The notes: generated by a model from the letters alone, not told the origin. Shown: positions 38,687-47,921, counted from the stretch's first letter. The stretch is 64,000 nucleotides of DNA from Cupriavidus respiraculi (GCF_914271545.1 NZ_CAJZAH010000009.1:100847-164846); one strand, 5' to 3'. Program-made: numbers and translations.

Positions 38687-39297
38687 CAGCCGCGTCCGCC
38701 GCCGCTGCCGGCACCTGTGCTGCCGGGTCCCTGCAGGGTGGCGGTGACATTGACCACCGCGGTGGCGCCCACGTACACGATGCGGGTCTCGGTCACTTTC
38801 ATCCGCTGCTGCTGGCGCACGTCCTGCAGCCAGCTGGCCACCGCGCCGAACGGCACCTTGTCCAGCTGCACCTGCACCGCGCTGTCGCCGGTGGCGGACA
38901 GCCGCGTGGCCTTCAGGCCGTGCTGCCCCAGGCTGTCCTGCAGCGCCTGGGTCAGCGCCTCGCCGCGCAGCGCGGGGGCGGGGCTGGCCGACAGGCCGCG
39001 CGCCTCCTGCGCCAGCGTCTCCATCTCGGCCAGCTGCGCGCGCTGCGCCGGCAGGGTGCGCGTCAGCGCGGCGCGGCCGTCGGCCGCCGGCTCCCACAGC
39101 ACGAGGTAGCCAAGCACCAGCGCCAGCACCGCGCCGCCGCCGGCCAGGATCGCCTGCTCGCGCGGGTTGCGGGCCGACCAGAAGGCGTCGAAGCGCTCCC
39201 TCAAGCGGGCGGGCACGCGCGGGCGCAGCCTGGACAGGCGCGCGGACAGGCCGGAGGCGGCCGGGCCGCGGGCGGAGAGGTTGGTCTTTATCGGCAT
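38686..39297 (-). CDS. gspM: Type II secretion protein GspM
   Basis: GspM is a bitopic inner-membrane assembly protein that pairs with GspL. The 203-residue protein has a short basic cytoplasmic N-terminus and one membrane helix about residues 50-68 (AILAGGGAVLALVLGYLVLW). A periplasmic ferredoxin-like domain follows, including QDSLGQHGLKAT. The ATG at 39297 is supported by correct helix placement. It lies 49 bases after gspL and is coupled to gspN. Confidence 0.92.
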   Translation of the reverse strand: MPIKTNLSARGPAASGLSARLSRLRPRVPARLRERFDAFWSARNPREQAILAGGGAVLALVLGYLVLWEPAADGRAALTRTLPAQRAQLAEMETLAQEARGLSASPAPALRGEALTQALQDSLGQHGLKATRLSATGDSAVQVQLDKVPFGAVASWLQDVRQQQRMKVTETRIVYVGATAVVNVTATLQGPGSTGAGSGGGRG

Positions 39298-39346
39298 TGC
39301 GGGCGAAGCATGGATGGGCGCGGTCGACGGGGCATGGGCGAAAGGG

Positions 39347-40729
39347 CTACAGCGAGGGCTTGATGGTCCAGCGCGAGCCTTCCTGCGGCGCGGCGCCGGG
39401 AATGCCCCGCGCGGCGTCGGACGGGCCCTTGTCCTCTTCCATCGTCAGGCCGGCCTGGCGCGCGGCGCTGCGCAGCGCCGCGGTGTCGGTGCCGGGTTTG
39501 AGCGTGACGTAGAGGGTGCGGCCGCGGTATTCGAGCGCGCGCAGCGCGTCGGGCGCGAGCTGGCGTCCGGCCTGCGCGAAGCGGTCCGCCAGCGGCAGGA
39601 AATCGTCGGGCGTGCTGCGGCCGCTGGCCACGCGCAACTGCTCGACCTGCCGGCGCATCTGCAGCGGCGGGTCCACCACCACCGGCGTCTGCGGGAAGGC
39701 GGCGCGCAGCGCCTGCGTCTGCGCGGCCTGCAGGCGTTGCTGCTCCTGGCGCAGCATCAGCCAGTGCGCGTTCATGCCGACCAGCTGCACCAGCAGCAGG
39801 CCGGCGGCCAGCGCCACGGGCCAGCGCCAGGCGCGCAGGTTCCAGCGGTCGGCGCGGCCCTGGCCGAATTCGAACTGGGCCAGGTCGAGCGAGCGGTCGT
39901 GCAGGCTCTGCTGTGCGCCGTCGATCCAGGTCTGCCAGGTCAGCGGCTGCACGGCCATGGCGTCGGCGGCGGCGCGGTCGCCGTACCAGACGCCCGGAGG
40001 GGCCAGCGCCTGCCAGGCCGCGAGCGCATCGTCGCCCAGCAGCAGGCCATAGCCGGCCGCGGGACCGGTGCGCACCGTGAGCTGCCACTGGCGCGCGCCG
40101 GACGCGGCCGGGGCGGCGGCGATCTCGTCGGCGCCGAGCAGCGAGGCGTCGGCCGCCACCGCATCGGCGGCGGCTTCGAGCGCGAGCGTGGCCGCCGGCG
40201 CCTCGTCGAGCGTCGACAGCGGCAGGCACAGCTGCGCGGGCAGCACATGGCGGGTGCGATGGCGGTGGCCGGCGAAGGCGTCGAGCACGGCGCGCAGCCA
40301 GGCGCGCTCGGTCACCATCAGCAGGCGGCGGCGCGCACCGCGCGCGGCCTTGCCGGTGGCCGGCTCGTCCAGCGCGGGACCGACGGCGATGTGACACGGC
40401 TGCGCGTCGGCGGCCAGTACGTCTTCCACCAGGTTTGGCAGTGCCAGTTGCAGGCGCGCGGGCGCCAGCGGCGGCACAGTGGCGGGGGTCAGCAGCACGT
40501 CGCTGGCGGCCAGGATCAGCACGAGCCGGTCTGCGGCGGGCAGGGCCTCGACAGTGGCGTGGCCCTCGCGCAACAGATGGGGCCCGGTGGCGGCAAGGCG
40601 CCCGGCCTTGCCCTTGCCCTTGTCCGCCAGCGGCGCGCGGACCAGCGCAAACGGCAGCGCGCCGAAATGCCAAGGCTGGGGCTGGTCGTGCGGCCGGTGC
40701 GGCAGACGAACGTACAGGGTGGTACTCAA
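39347..40729 (-). CDS. gspL: Type II secretion protein GspL (TTG start)
   Basis: GspL links the GspE ATPase to the periplasm. The 460-residue protein has an actin-like cytoplasmic domain (about 1-290), one membrane helix (WPVALAAGLLLVQLVGMN) and a periplasmic domain with an RGRTLYVTLKPG strand. The likely start is TTG at 40729: the message has TAAGGA five bases before it and the family N-terminus (LSTTLYVRLP) begins exactly there. The frame upstream to 40789 lacks support. A 234-base gap separates it from gspK, room for an internal promoter. Confidence 0.9.
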   Translation of the reverse strand: MSTTLYVRLPHRPHDQPQPWHFGALPFALVRAPLADKGKGKAGRLAATGPHLLREGHATVEALPAADRLVLILAASDVLLTPATVPPLAPARLQLALPNLVEDVLAADAQPCHIAVGPALDEPATGKAARGARRRLLMVTERAWLRAVLDAFAGHRHRTRHVLPAQLCLPLSTLDEAPAATLALEAAADAVAADASLLGADEIAAAPAASGARQWQLTVRTGPAAGYGLLLGDDALAAWQALAPPGVWYGDRAAADAMAVQPLTWQTWIDGAQQSLHDRSLDLAQFEFGQGRADRWNLRAWRWPVALAAGLLLVQLVGMNAHWLMLRQEQQRLQAAQTQALRAAFPQTPVVVDPPLQMRRQVEQLRVASGRSTPDDFLPLADRFAQAGRQLAPDALRALEYRGRTLYVTLKPGTDTAALRSAARQAGLTMEEDKGPSDAARGIPGAAPQEGSRWTIKPSL

Positions 40730-40963
40730 GATGTCCTTACTGCGTGTTTGGTCACACGGTCGGCCCGGTGCGCCGGGCTGCCGCGCCACGGGCGGCGATA
40801 GCGGCCGATGCCGCGCTGGCGCGCCGCGTCGGACGTGCGGTGACGGGTGGCGGAAAAGGCGCTTCCGCCAGGCAACAGCATACAGTGCCTTTGTGGCGGA
40901 TTGGCGTCAATAGTCTACGCCCCGCGGCGCGGCCGGGCGCTCGGGTTTTCCACGGGTTCCCGG

Positions 40964-42001
40964 TCAGCGCTGCTCCGGCAGCCGGTCGGTGTCGCGCATC
41001 CATACGATGCGCGTCGCACTGGCCGTGCCCAGCACGTCGGCCCGGTGGATCAGCGACACCTGCAGGCGGCTCGCGCGCTCGTGCCGCACCAGGCCATAGA
41101 TCAGGAAGTAGTGGGAGCGCACATCGAGCGTGCCGCCGGTCGTATCGGTATCGGCCTGCGGCGCGATGGCGCTCAGCTGCGTCTGCACGTCGCCCAGGTT
41201 GTTGAAGTAGGCACGATCGCGCTGGCGTACCAGTTCGCGCGCGCGATCGAGCGGCAGCTTGTCGATGACCGCCGCCAGCACCTCGGCCTCGGCGGTATTG
41301 GCGTTGACCGTGGTGCGCTCGGGCAGCACCACGACGAACGGCGACAACGTGCGGATCAGCTCCGGGCTGTAGCCGGGAATCGCCAGCAGGTCGTCGACGC
41401 CGTCGAGCGGGCGCGGCGCGGGCCGTCCCGACCCCGTGCCGCCGCGCTCGGCATCGAGCAGGTAGCGGGCCGTGGGTTCGGCCAGCGAGGCATTGAGCCC
41501 GAGCGTCTGCAGCAGGCGCCGGTAGGCGGCCAGCGCGGCCGGGTCAACGGTGGCGGTGCGGCCTTCCGCCGATGCCGTCCACAGCACAAGGTTGGTCAGG
41601 TTCAGGCGCGCCTGCGCGTCCACGATGCGCCCCGACAGGAAAGACGTTTCGCCGGACTGGTCCGTGCGCAGGCCCGCGCCGAGGAAGTCGGACAGCCGCG
41701 TCTCCGCGATGGGCACGGCCCACGGCTCCCCGAGATGGTCCACGCGGGAGCGGCGCTGGTCGTCGCGCAGGATCAGGCGCGCCCAGTCCACGGCGGCGCG
41801 CTCGATCCACGCGGCCTGCGCCACCAGGCGCTGGTTCTCCACCGAGCGGATCTGGACCTGTTGGCGCCACAGCATGCCCGATACCACCACCACGGCCAGC
41901 GTGACGACCAGCAGCGCGGTCACCACGGCGGCACCGCGCGGTGGGCGGCCGAGCCGCGGGCGCGATGCGAGGGGAGCGAAGCGAGGGCGGGCGGTCTTCA
42001 T
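40964..42001 (-). CDS. gspK: Type II secretion minor pseudopilin GspK
   Basis: GspK caps the pseudopilus tip with GspI and GspJ. The 345-residue protein is larger than the other pseudopilins, as is normal for the family. The basic leader RPPRGAAVVTALLVVTLAVV is the prepilin-type segment, with cleavage after the Gly of RGAAVV. GspK characteristically has no Glu at +5. The T2SSK domain includes a SAM-like helical insert. The start overlaps the gspJ stop by four bases (ATGA). Confidence 0.93.
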   Translation of the reverse strand: MKTARPRFAPLASRPRLGRPPRGAAVVTALLVVTLAVVVVSGMLWRQQVQIRSVENQRLVAQAAWIERAAVDWARLILRDDQRRSRVDHLGEPWAVPIAETRLSDFLGAGLRTDQSGETSFLSGRIVDAQARLNLTNLVLWTASAEGRTATVDPAALAAYRRLLQTLGLNASLAEPTARYLLDAERGGTGSGRPAPRPLDGVDDLLAIPGYSPELIRTLSPFVVVLPERTTVNANTAEAEVLAAVIDKLPLDRARELVRQRDRAYFNNLGDVQTQLSAIAPQADTDTTGGTLDVRSHYFLIYGLVRHERASRLQVSLIHRADVLGTASATRIVWMRDTDRLPEQR

Positions 42002-42738
42002 AGGCCGGTCATGCAGACCTTCTGGTAGCGGCGCGGCGTATTGCCGTCGCCCATGCGCGCGCTGATGGTCAGCTCGACGGCGCGCACCACGCCGGCGCGC
42101 GCGCCGATGGCCGCGTTGTTGGCGGCCGCCGCGCTGGCGTCGGTCTGGTCCGCCGCGGCCCGCACCCCGGCGGGCACGATGGGCAGTGCGGCGCGCACCC
42201 GGCCGGTGTCGGCGAGCCAGCCGACCGGCTCGACCCAGGCGCGGCCGAACAGCTGGTCCGCATCGGGCACCAGCGGGCGCGCGACGATGCCCGCCGCCGG
42301 CTCCGCGCCGCGCAAGGCCAGCAGCGCCGACTGCACCGCCTGCCGGCTCTGCACCGGCGCGGCGGCCGCGCGCACCACGGTGTTGCCGTCCAGCCGGTAG
42401 GCCACCACCTGCCAGGCAGCGGGCCGGCCCTCGTCGCGGCGGTCCCGCACCAGCAGCAGCTGGCCGGGGGACATCTCGAGCGGACTGGCCTGGAGCGCGG
42501 CCGGGTCGGCCAGATGCTCGCAGTCGGTCTGGAACTGGCCGTAGAGCAGCTTGAGGGCGTTCAGCCGCGCATCGTGGTCGGTCAGCCGCTCGCTGCCGCG
42601 CGTCATCGCGTCGAGCCCGCGCCAGGCGATGACGGCCATCACCGCCAGCAGCGTGATGGCCACCAGCATCTCGATCAGCGTGAAGCCGCGCGCGCCGGTG
42701 CGTCCGCTGCCGGGCCTACAGCACGTTGCGCGTTTCAT
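41998..42738 (-). CDS. gspJ: Type II secretion minor pseudopilin GspJ
   Basis: The 246-residue protein has a clear prepilin signal GARGFTLIEMLVAITLL, with cleavage after Gly and the +5 Glu present. GspJ is a pseudopilus tip component. The C-terminal part contains the WRQ/QYQ-like core and ends TPRRYQKVCMTGL. The start at 42738 lies 23 bases inside the end of gspI, and its stop overlaps gspK, so I, J and K are translationally coupled. Confidence 0.93.
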   Translation of the reverse strand: MKRATCCRPGSGRTGARGFTLIEMLVAITLLAVMAVIAWRGLDAMTRGSERLTDHDARLNALKLLYGQFQTDCEHLADPAALQASPLEMSPGQLLLVRDRRDEGRPAAWQVVAYRLDGNTVVRAAAAPVQSRQAVQSALLALRGAEPAAGIVARPLVPDADQLFGRAWVEPVGWLADTGRVRAALPIVPAGVRAAADQTDASAAAANNAAIGARAGVVRAVELTISARMGDGNTPRRYQKVCMTGL

Positions 42739-43135
42739 GGGGAAGGATGGTGACTAGCCAGGCCAGCCGGACGGACTTGTCGGAGGCCGAGGGATAGACC
42801 GCGATCTCCACGCGGCGAAACGCCGGGTTGGGCGTGCCGGAAACGGTCTCCTCGCAGTACAGCGCGACGCCGCCCTGCGGACAATTGACGCCGCGCGTGC
42901 CGGGTTCGGGCCAGACCTTGCCCAGGCGCAGCGCGGCCAGATGGTTCTCCGCGCTCCAGGTCGCGAGCATGCGCGTTTGCAGCGAGGTGCCGGCGTCGAT
43001 CATCGAGCCCATCGCCCGCATCGCCGCCGTCAGCGCGACGGCCAGGATGGTGAGCGCCACCAGCACCTCGATCAGCGTAAAGCCGCGGGCCGGCGGTCCG
43101 CGCCGGGTCCGGTGCCCGGAGGAAAGCGGGGTCAT
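42716..43135 (-). CDS. gspI: Type II secretion minor pseudopilin GspI
   Basis: The 139-residue protein has the prepilin signal ARGFTLIEVLVALTILAV and the GspI-type region ENHLAALRLGK. GspI nucleates the tip complex with GspJ and GspK. I chose ATG 43135, which overlaps the gspH stop by four bases and leaves a 17-residue leader before the processing Gly; the open frame runs further upstream in gspH and is a shadow. Confidence 0.93.
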   Translation of the reverse strand: MTPLSSGHRTRRGPPARGFTLIEVLVALTILAVALTAAMRAMGSMIDAGTSLQTRMLATWSAENHLAALRLGKVWPEPGTRGVNCPQGGVALYCEETVSGTPNPAFRRVEIAVYPSASDKSVRLAWLVTILPHETRNVL

Positions 43136-43641
43136 TGCGCGTTGGCGAAATAGCGGCCGCTGCCATCGCCGGCCACCTCGACGCGGATGGCCCCGCGCAC
43201 CAGTACCAGCCGCTGCGGCGCGTCGATCCACTCGCGGCCGAAGACCAGGCGCGCCGGACCATTGCCGGTGCCGGCCGCGCCCGACAGCACGGAGACGCCG
43301 TCGAGCGGCAGGCGCCACGGGTGCGGGCCGAACAGGTCGCCCGCCAGCGGAATCCAGCCGGACGGCGAGGCCTCCAGGAAGCGCCAGCCGCCGCGGTCCG
43401 CCTCCCAGGCGATGGCGCGGGCGCGCAGCTGCGCTTCCTCCTGCGCCAGCTCGAACAGGCGCGCCACGCGCTGTCCGTCGTCGAGCACGCGGCCGCGCTC
43501 GTTGGGCGTGGCATTGATGGCGACCATCGACACCACGATGCCGGCGATCACCATCACCACCAGCAACTCGAGCAGCGTGAAGCCGCGCGCCCGCCGCGCC
43601 CGGAGGCCGGCGGCCGGCGCGCGGCGCGGATGGAACGTCAT
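43132..43641 (-). CDS. gspH: Type II secretion minor pseudopilin GspH
   Basis: The 169-residue protein carries RGFTLLELLVVMVIAGIV, a GspH/FimT-type prepilin N-terminus with the +5 Glu. The GspH domain includes AQEEAQLRARAIAWEAD. The ATG at 43641 gives an 18-residue basic leader before the cleavage Gly. It lies 40 bases after gspG and overlaps gspI by four bases. Confidence 0.92.
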   Translation of the reverse strand: MTFHPRRAPAAGLRARRARGFTLLELLVVMVIAGIVVSMVAINATPNERGRVLDDGQRVARLFELAQEEAQLRARAIAWEADRGGWRFLEASPSGWIPLAGDLFGPHPWRLPLDGVSVLSGAAGTGNGPARLVFGREWIDAPQRLVLVRGAIRVEVAGDGSGRYFANAQ

Positions 43642-43681
43642 GGTGGCGAGGGTGCGGCTGAGGGGCGGCGGGCCGGGGAGC

Positions 43682-44167
43682 TTATTCCCAGTTGCCGATG
43701 TCGGCGTCGTTGGCGCTGCCGCCGGCCTGGCCGTCGGCACCGAGGCTGAATACGTCGATCTCGCCGCGCACGCCCGGGTTCAGGTACTGGTAGGGCTGGC
43801 CCCACGGATCCTTCGGCAGCTTTTCCAGATAGCCGCCGCCCTTCCAGTTGTTCGGGATCGGCTCGGTGGTGGGCCGGCTCACCAGCGCGGCCAGGCCCTG
43901 CTCGGTGGTCGGATAGCGGCTGTTGTCGAGCCGGTACAGCTTGAGCGCCTGCATGATGGAGGAGATGTCCTGGCGCGCCGCGACGATGCGCGCCTCGTCG
44001 GGACGGCTCATGATCTTGGGCACCACCAACGCGGCCAGCACGCCGAGAATCACGATGACCACCATGATCTCGATCAGCGTGAAGCCCGCGGCGCGGCGCT
44101 TGCCGGCCGCACGCGCGGCGAGGGCGGCGGAAGTGTTCGGGGAGGGATTCGAGGAAGCGGGACGCAT
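43682..44167 (-). CDS. gspG: Type II secretion major pseudopilin GspG
   Basis: GspG is the main building block of the pseudopilus. The 161-residue protein has the strongly conserved [23 protein letters not shown]-terminus, here cited only by its key features: Gly at -1, Phe +1 and Glu +5. The GspG C-terminal motif is also present ([18 protein letters not shown] and [14 protein letters not shown], calcium-binding region). The start is not certain: ATG 44167 gives a 27-residue leader, and an ATG at 44209 would add 14 residues. It is the first gene of the long minus-strand gsp operon, divergent from gspC. Confidence 0.95.
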   Translation of the reverse strand: MRPASSNPSPNTSAALAARAAGKRRAAGFTLIEIMVVIVILGVLAALVVPKIMSRPDEARIVAARQDISSIMQALKLYRLDNSRYPTTEQGLAALVSRPTTEPIPNNWKGGGYLEKLPKDPWGQPYQYLNPGVRGEIDVFSLGADGQAGGSANDADIGNWE

Positions 44168-44379
44168 GGAAGCGGAACGGCGGGAAAACAGCAAAGCGGA
44201 TCTGCGCATCGGTTCAAGCCTTATGGAAAGTCTGCGCGGTCGGCCGGGCACGATGCTGGCCGCGTGCACGGCGTGGACCGGATGGTCGCTCAGTATAACT
44301 CCCGGCGTGTGACGGCCCGATGTGCCCGCGTACCGGCGCGGCGCGGCGGCGCGTGCGACGGCCGGGAAAGACAACTGCC

Positions 44380-45081
44380 ATGCCGCTCTGTTACGCTTGC
44401 CGCGTCCGAGTTCCCGCGTCATCCGCGTTCATTGCCGTGCCCCTGACTCTTCAGCCCGCTCTCCGCATCGGTGGTGCCACCGCCTGGCTGCCGCGCGCCG
44501 CCACCGTGGCGCTGTTTATCGCCCTGTGCGCGCTGGTCACCTGGTGGGTGCTGCGCTTCAGCGCGATGGACACCATCCCCGTGCCCAAGACCGCGCGCGT
44601 GGCGCAGACCGAAGCGGTCGAGACCGGCGCCGTGGCGACGCTGTTCGGCGGCACGCCGCAGTCGGGCGTGCGCGACGTGCGCCTGCTCGGCGTGGTGGCG
44701 GAACTGGGCAGCGGCACCGGCGCGGCCATCGTCTCGGTCGACGGCGGCCCGCCCAAGGCGGTACGCGCGGGCGGCGCGATCTCGCCGCAGATCAAGCTGG
44801 CCGAGATCCGCGGCCGCGCGGTGGTGATCGATCGCGGCGGCGTGCGCCAGGAGATCATCCTGCCTGCGGAGCCCGTTGCCTCGCGTGGCGCGCCGCGGGC
44901 CGGCGCGCTGCCGGCGACCCCGCCGGCGGGCGCCGCCGCGCCACTGTCCACGCCGATGCCCGTGCCCCAGGTAGTGCCGGCCTCCGCGCCGATGCCGCAG
45001 GGTGCCGTGCCGCAGCAGCAGCCACAGCAGCAACAGCCTGACGGCCTGGCCGGTGGCCAGCCGTTCGCGGCCAAGGATTGA
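44380..45081 (+). CDS. gspC: Type II secretion protein GspC
   Basis: GspC links the inner-membrane platform with the secretin. The 233-residue protein has one membrane helix ([19 protein letters not shown], about 40-58). A homology-region domain follows ([16 protein letters not shown] ... [10 protein letters not shown] ... VRAGGAI). There is no PDZ domain; the C-terminal third is Pro/Gln-rich. The ATG at 44380 follows GGAAAG by about 10 bases, although a GTG at 44437 is possible. Alone on the plus strand, it is divergent from gspG, as in Burkholderia and Ralstonia. Confidence 0.88.
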   Translation: MPLCYACRVRVPASSAFIAVPLTLQPALRIGGATAWLPRAATVALFIALCALVTWWVLRFSAMDTIPVPKTARVAQTEAVETGAVATLFGGTPQSGVRDVRLLGVVAELGSGTGAAIVSVDGGPPKAVRAGGAISPQIKLAEIRGRAVVIDRGGVRQEIILPAEPVASRGAPRAGALPATPPAGAAAPLSTPMPVPQVVPASAPMPQGAVPQQQPQQQQPDGLAGGQPFAAKD

Positions 45082-45249
45082 GGCCGCGCCCAACCGGTCG
45101 CGATATTCGCGAATATTGCCACGCATTACGCTGCACAGGCCATTCTGTGAGCCCGGTAACATCGTATTAATCTCATCAACTTCCCCGCATCTGCTGCGTT
45201 CTAATCGGTACAAGGTCAGTGAGACCTGTTCAGACGAAAGGAACCAGAT

Positions 45250-45906
45250 ATGCAACGCCATTTCACCTCCCGCCCCCTCCAGCAACTGCTGGCCGCTTCG
45301 GCGGTGTTCCTCGCAGTCGGCGGCAGCGCCTTCGCACAGACCGCTACGCCTGCCCCCTCGGCGGCTCCTCCGGCCGCGGCCACCGCGCCCGAACAGGCCG
45401 CCCCGCGCCACGACGGCATGCATCGCCACGGCGAGCACGGCAAGGGCCACGGGCATCATCGCCACGGTCACCACCACGGCATGCACGGCGCGATGTTCAT
45501 GAAGTCGGTGGACACCGACGGCGACGGCGCGATCTCCAGGGCCGAGTCGAACGCGTTCTTCGACAAGGTCGACGCCAACAAGGACGGCAAGCTGGAGCGC
45601 GCCGAAATGGGCGCCTATCGCAAGGCCCAGTTCGAGCAGCATCGCGCCGAGATGCGCCAGCGCTTCGACGAGCGCTTCAAGGCCGCGGACAAGGACGCCG
45701 ACGGCGCGCTGAGCAAGCAGGAGGCCCAGGCCGGCATGCCGCGGCTGGGCGAGCGCTTCGACCGCCTCGACGCAAACCGCGACGGCAAGCTGACGCAGCA
45801 GGAACTGGCGAGCGGCATGCAGAAGGCGCGCCATGACCGCACCCAGCGCGGTAACGGCGGCGCTACGACGACGAACCCGGCCGTGCCCTCGACCCGCGGC
45901 GGCTGA
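45250..45906 (+). CDS. Exported His-rich protein with four EF-hands
   Basis: The 218-residue protein has an N-terminal signal peptide ending near GGSAFAQ (about 29). A His-rich stretch lies at about residues 54-80 (HHRHGHHHGMHG). Four canonical EF-hand loops follow: DTDGDGAISRAE, DANKDGKLERAE, DKDADGALSKQE and DANRDGKLTQQE. It should bind Ca2+ in the periplasm or outside, and possibly transition metals through the His cluster. Similar EF-hand proteins are common in Burkholderiales with unknown roles. A strong hairpin terminator follows it at 45945-45976. Confidence 0.85.
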   Translation: MQRHFTSRPLQQLLAASAVFLAVGGSAFAQTATPAPSAAPPAAATAPEQAAPRHDGMHRHGEHGKGHGHHRHGHHHGMHGAMFMKSVDTDGDGAISRAESNAFFDKVDANKDGKLERAEMGAYRKAQFEQHRAEMRQRFDERFKAADKDADGALSKQEAQAGMPRLGERFDRLDANRDGKLTQQELASGMQKARHDRTQRGNGGATTTNPAVPSTRGG

Positions 45907-45944
45907 GGCCCGCGGCCGCCGGCTCGCGCGCCGGCCTGAAAACG

Positions 45945-45976
45945 ACAACGCGCGACCCGCAAGGGTCGCGCGTTGT
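45945..45976. terminator. Hairpin terminator between convergent genes
   Basis: A 14-bp stem ACAACGCGCGACCC with its complement across a GCAA loop lies between the EF-hand gene and hppD. The short TTGT tail is weak, but the hairpin is very strong and probably works in both directions. Confidence 0.75.
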
Positions 45977-46005
45977 TCGTTGCGGCGGGGAAAAGGGCGC
46001 GGCCG

Positions 46006-47178
46006 TTATGCCGGCTGCTTCTTGTCCTGGCGGTCGTCGGTCAGCACGCCGCGGCGCATCTGGTCCAGCTCGATCGATTCGAACAGCGCCTTGAAGTTAC
46101 CTTCGCCGAAGCCCTGGTTGCCCTTGCGCTGGATGAACTCGTAGAAGATGGGGCCGAGCTGGTTCTCGGAGAAAATCTGCAGCAGCAGGTCGCCGGGCAT
46201 GCCATCGATCAGGATGCGGCGCTTCTTCAGTTCGGCGACATTCTCGCCGTGCCCGGGGATGCGCTTGTCCACCAGCTCGTAGTAGGTCTCGATGGTGTCC
46301 AGCAGCTTGACGCCCGCGGCGTTGAGCGCGTCCACGGTGCGGTACAGGTCGGTCGAGCCCAGCGCGATATGCTGGATGCCTTCGCCGCGATACATGTCCA
46401 GGTATTCCTGGATCTGGCCCGGCTTCTCGGTGCCTTCCTCGTTGATCGGAATCCGGATCTTGCCGCAGGGGCTGGTCATGGCCTTGGACTTCACGCCGGT
46501 CACCTGGCCCTCGATGTCGAAGTAGCGCACCTCGCGGAAGTTGAAGAAGCGCTCGTAGAACTCGGCCCACTCCTTCATCCGGCCGCGATGGACGTTGTGC
46601 GTGAGGTGGTCGATATAGGTCAGGCCATGGCCAACCGGGTTCGGATTGGCACCGGCGATGGGAACGAAGTCCACGTCGTAGATGCTGATGTTGCCGACGT
46701 CGCCGGGCTTGGCGCCATCCTTGCCTTCCCAGCGGTCCACCAGATAGATCAGCGAATCGCCGATGCCCTTGATGGCGGGGATGTTCAGCTCCATCGGGCC
46801 GCTCTTGTTGTCGAAGCCCCAGGCGCCCAGTTCCAGTGCGCGCTGGTAAGCCTTGGCGGCGTCCTGCACGCGGAAGGCGATGGCGCAGATCGAGGGCCCG
46901 TGCAGGCGCGCGAAGCGCTGCGCGAACGAGTCGCTCTCCGCGTTGATGATGAAGTTGATGCCGCCCTGGCGGTACAGCGTGACGTTCTTGTGGCGGTGAC
47001 GCGCCACCGCGGTAAAGCCCATGCGTTCGAACAGCTGGCCCATGGCGGCGGGATCCGGCGCGGCATATTCGATGAACTCGAAGCCGTCGGTGCCCATGGG
47101 ATTTTCCCAGCCGGTGAAGCGGTCGGGAGCGGCGGCCTGGGCCTGGGTCGTCTCGGGAGTGCCAGCGGTGGTGGTCAT
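46006..47178 (-). CDS. hppD: 4-hydroxyphenylpyruvate dioxygenase
   Basis: HppD converts 4-hydroxyphenylpyruvate to homogentisate in tyrosine catabolism, using non-haem iron. At 390 residues the length is typical. The two vicinal-oxygen-chelate domains carry the iron ligands His in YIDHLTHNV, His in QHIALGSTD and Glu near [14 protein letters not shown]. The start ATG 47178 follows a strong AAGGAGG. A divergent Lrp-type regulator is 179 bases upstream. No homogentisate dioxygenase gene is in the window. Confidence 0.97.
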   Translation of the reverse strand: MTTTAGTPETTQAQAAAPDRFTGWENPMGTDGFEFIEYAAPDPAAMGQLFERMGFTAVARHRHKNVTLYRQGGINFIINAESDSFAQRFARLHGPSICAIAFRVQDAAKAYQRALELGAWGFDNKSGPMELNIPAIKGIGDSLIYLVDRWEGKDGAKPGDVGNISIYDVDFVPIAGANPNPVGHGLTYIDHLTHNVHRGRMKEWAEFYERFFNFREVRYFDIEGQVTGVKSKAMTSPCGKIRIPINEEGTEKPGQIQEYLDMYRGEGIQHIALGSTDLYRTVDALNAAGVKLLDTIETYYELVDKRIPGHGENVAELKKRRILIDGMPGDLLLQIFSENQLGPIFYEFIQRKGNQGFGEGNFKALFESIELDQMRRGVLTDDRQDKKQPA

Positions 47179-47280
47179 GTCAATCCTCCTTGGATGGCGC
47201 TGCCCGGGGCAAGGCGGGGCGACGTCAGGCAGCGGCAGGTTTTCTGATACCGCCGAGTGTATGACCCCGAGTTACATTAA

Positions 47281-47320
47281 AAATTGCGTAGTTGTGCACG
47301 CTTTGCTAAATTTGCGCAAA
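47281..47320. promoter_or_regulatory. Divergent hppD/Lrp control region with palindrome TTTGCGCAAA
   Basis: This AT-rich stretch between the divergent hppD and Lrp/AsnC genes has a perfect 10-base palindrome at 47311-47320, flanked by A-runs, and a TTGCGTAG half-like motif at 47284. Lrp-family regulators bind such AT-flanked dyads and often control the divergent neighbour. Assignment as the operator is inference. Confidence 0.5.
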
Positions 47321-47357
47321 AAAATTGCCGACAAACATATTGCGGAGCAACAATATC

Positions 47358-47849
47358 GTGAGCAAGGTGGAGCTGGACAAGATCGACCGGAAAATCCTGG
47401 AGGTCCTGCAGACCAATGGCCGGCTGACCAATCTCGAGGTCGCCGAGCGCGTCAACCTCTCGCCGAGCCCGTGCCTGCGCCGCATCCGTCGGCTCGAGGA
47501 GATCGGAGTGATCCGGCAATACGCCGCCTTGCTCGAACCGGGCAAGATCGGGCTCGGACTGCTTGCGTATATCAATGTCAGGCTGGAGAAGCACGGCGGC
47601 GCGCCCAAGGGCAAGGCGCCGCTGGACCTGTTTCGTGCCGCCATCGCCATCTGGCCCGAGGTGGCCGCCTGCCACGCCATGACCGGGGAAATGGACCTGC
47701 TCCTCAAGGTCTACGTGGAAGACATGGAGCACTTCGCGCGCTTCATGAAGGACCAGCTGCTGGCCCACCCGGCGGTGATCGACGTGCGGTCGAGTTTCGC
47801 GCTGGAATCGATCAAGGACACCACGGCGCTGCCGGTGGTCGGCGCGTAG
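47358..47849 (+). CDS. Lrp/AsnC-family transcriptional regulator (probable hppD regulator)
   Basis: The 163-residue protein has the Lrp N-terminal winged HTH (ILEVLQTNGRLTNLEVAERVNLSPSPCLRRIRRLEEIGVI, shown here by its opening and ending: ILEVLQTNGR and RRLEEIGVI). A RAM ligand domain follows, including MTGEMDLLLKVYVED. I chose the GTG at 47358, which has GGAG about 10 bases before it; an ATG at 47325 would add 11 residues. Its position divergent from hppD suggests control of tyrosine catabolism, with an aromatic amino acid or keto acid as effector. It is followed by a strong hairpin terminator. Confidence 0.9.
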   Translation: MSKVELDKIDRKILEVLQTNGRLTNLEVAERVNLSPSPCLRRIRRLEEIGVIRQYAALLEPGKIGLGLLAYINVRLEKHGGAPKGKAPLDLFRAAIAIWPEVAACHAMTGEMDLLLKVYVEDMEHFARFMKDQLLAHPAVIDVRSSFALESIKDTTALPVVGA

Positions 47850-47890
47850 GGCCCGCCAGCGGCCCGGCTCGGGAACTGCCGCCCCAATGA

Positions 47891-47921
47891 CAATGGCGCG
47901 CCCGAAGGCGCGCCATTGTTT
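47891..47921. terminator. Hairpin terminator after the Lrp gene
   Basis: The 12-bp stem CAATGGCGCGCC / GGCGCGCCATTG with a CGAA tetraloop is followed by TTT on the plus strand. It lies between the convergent Lrp and GNAT genes and probably serves both. Confidence 0.8.
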
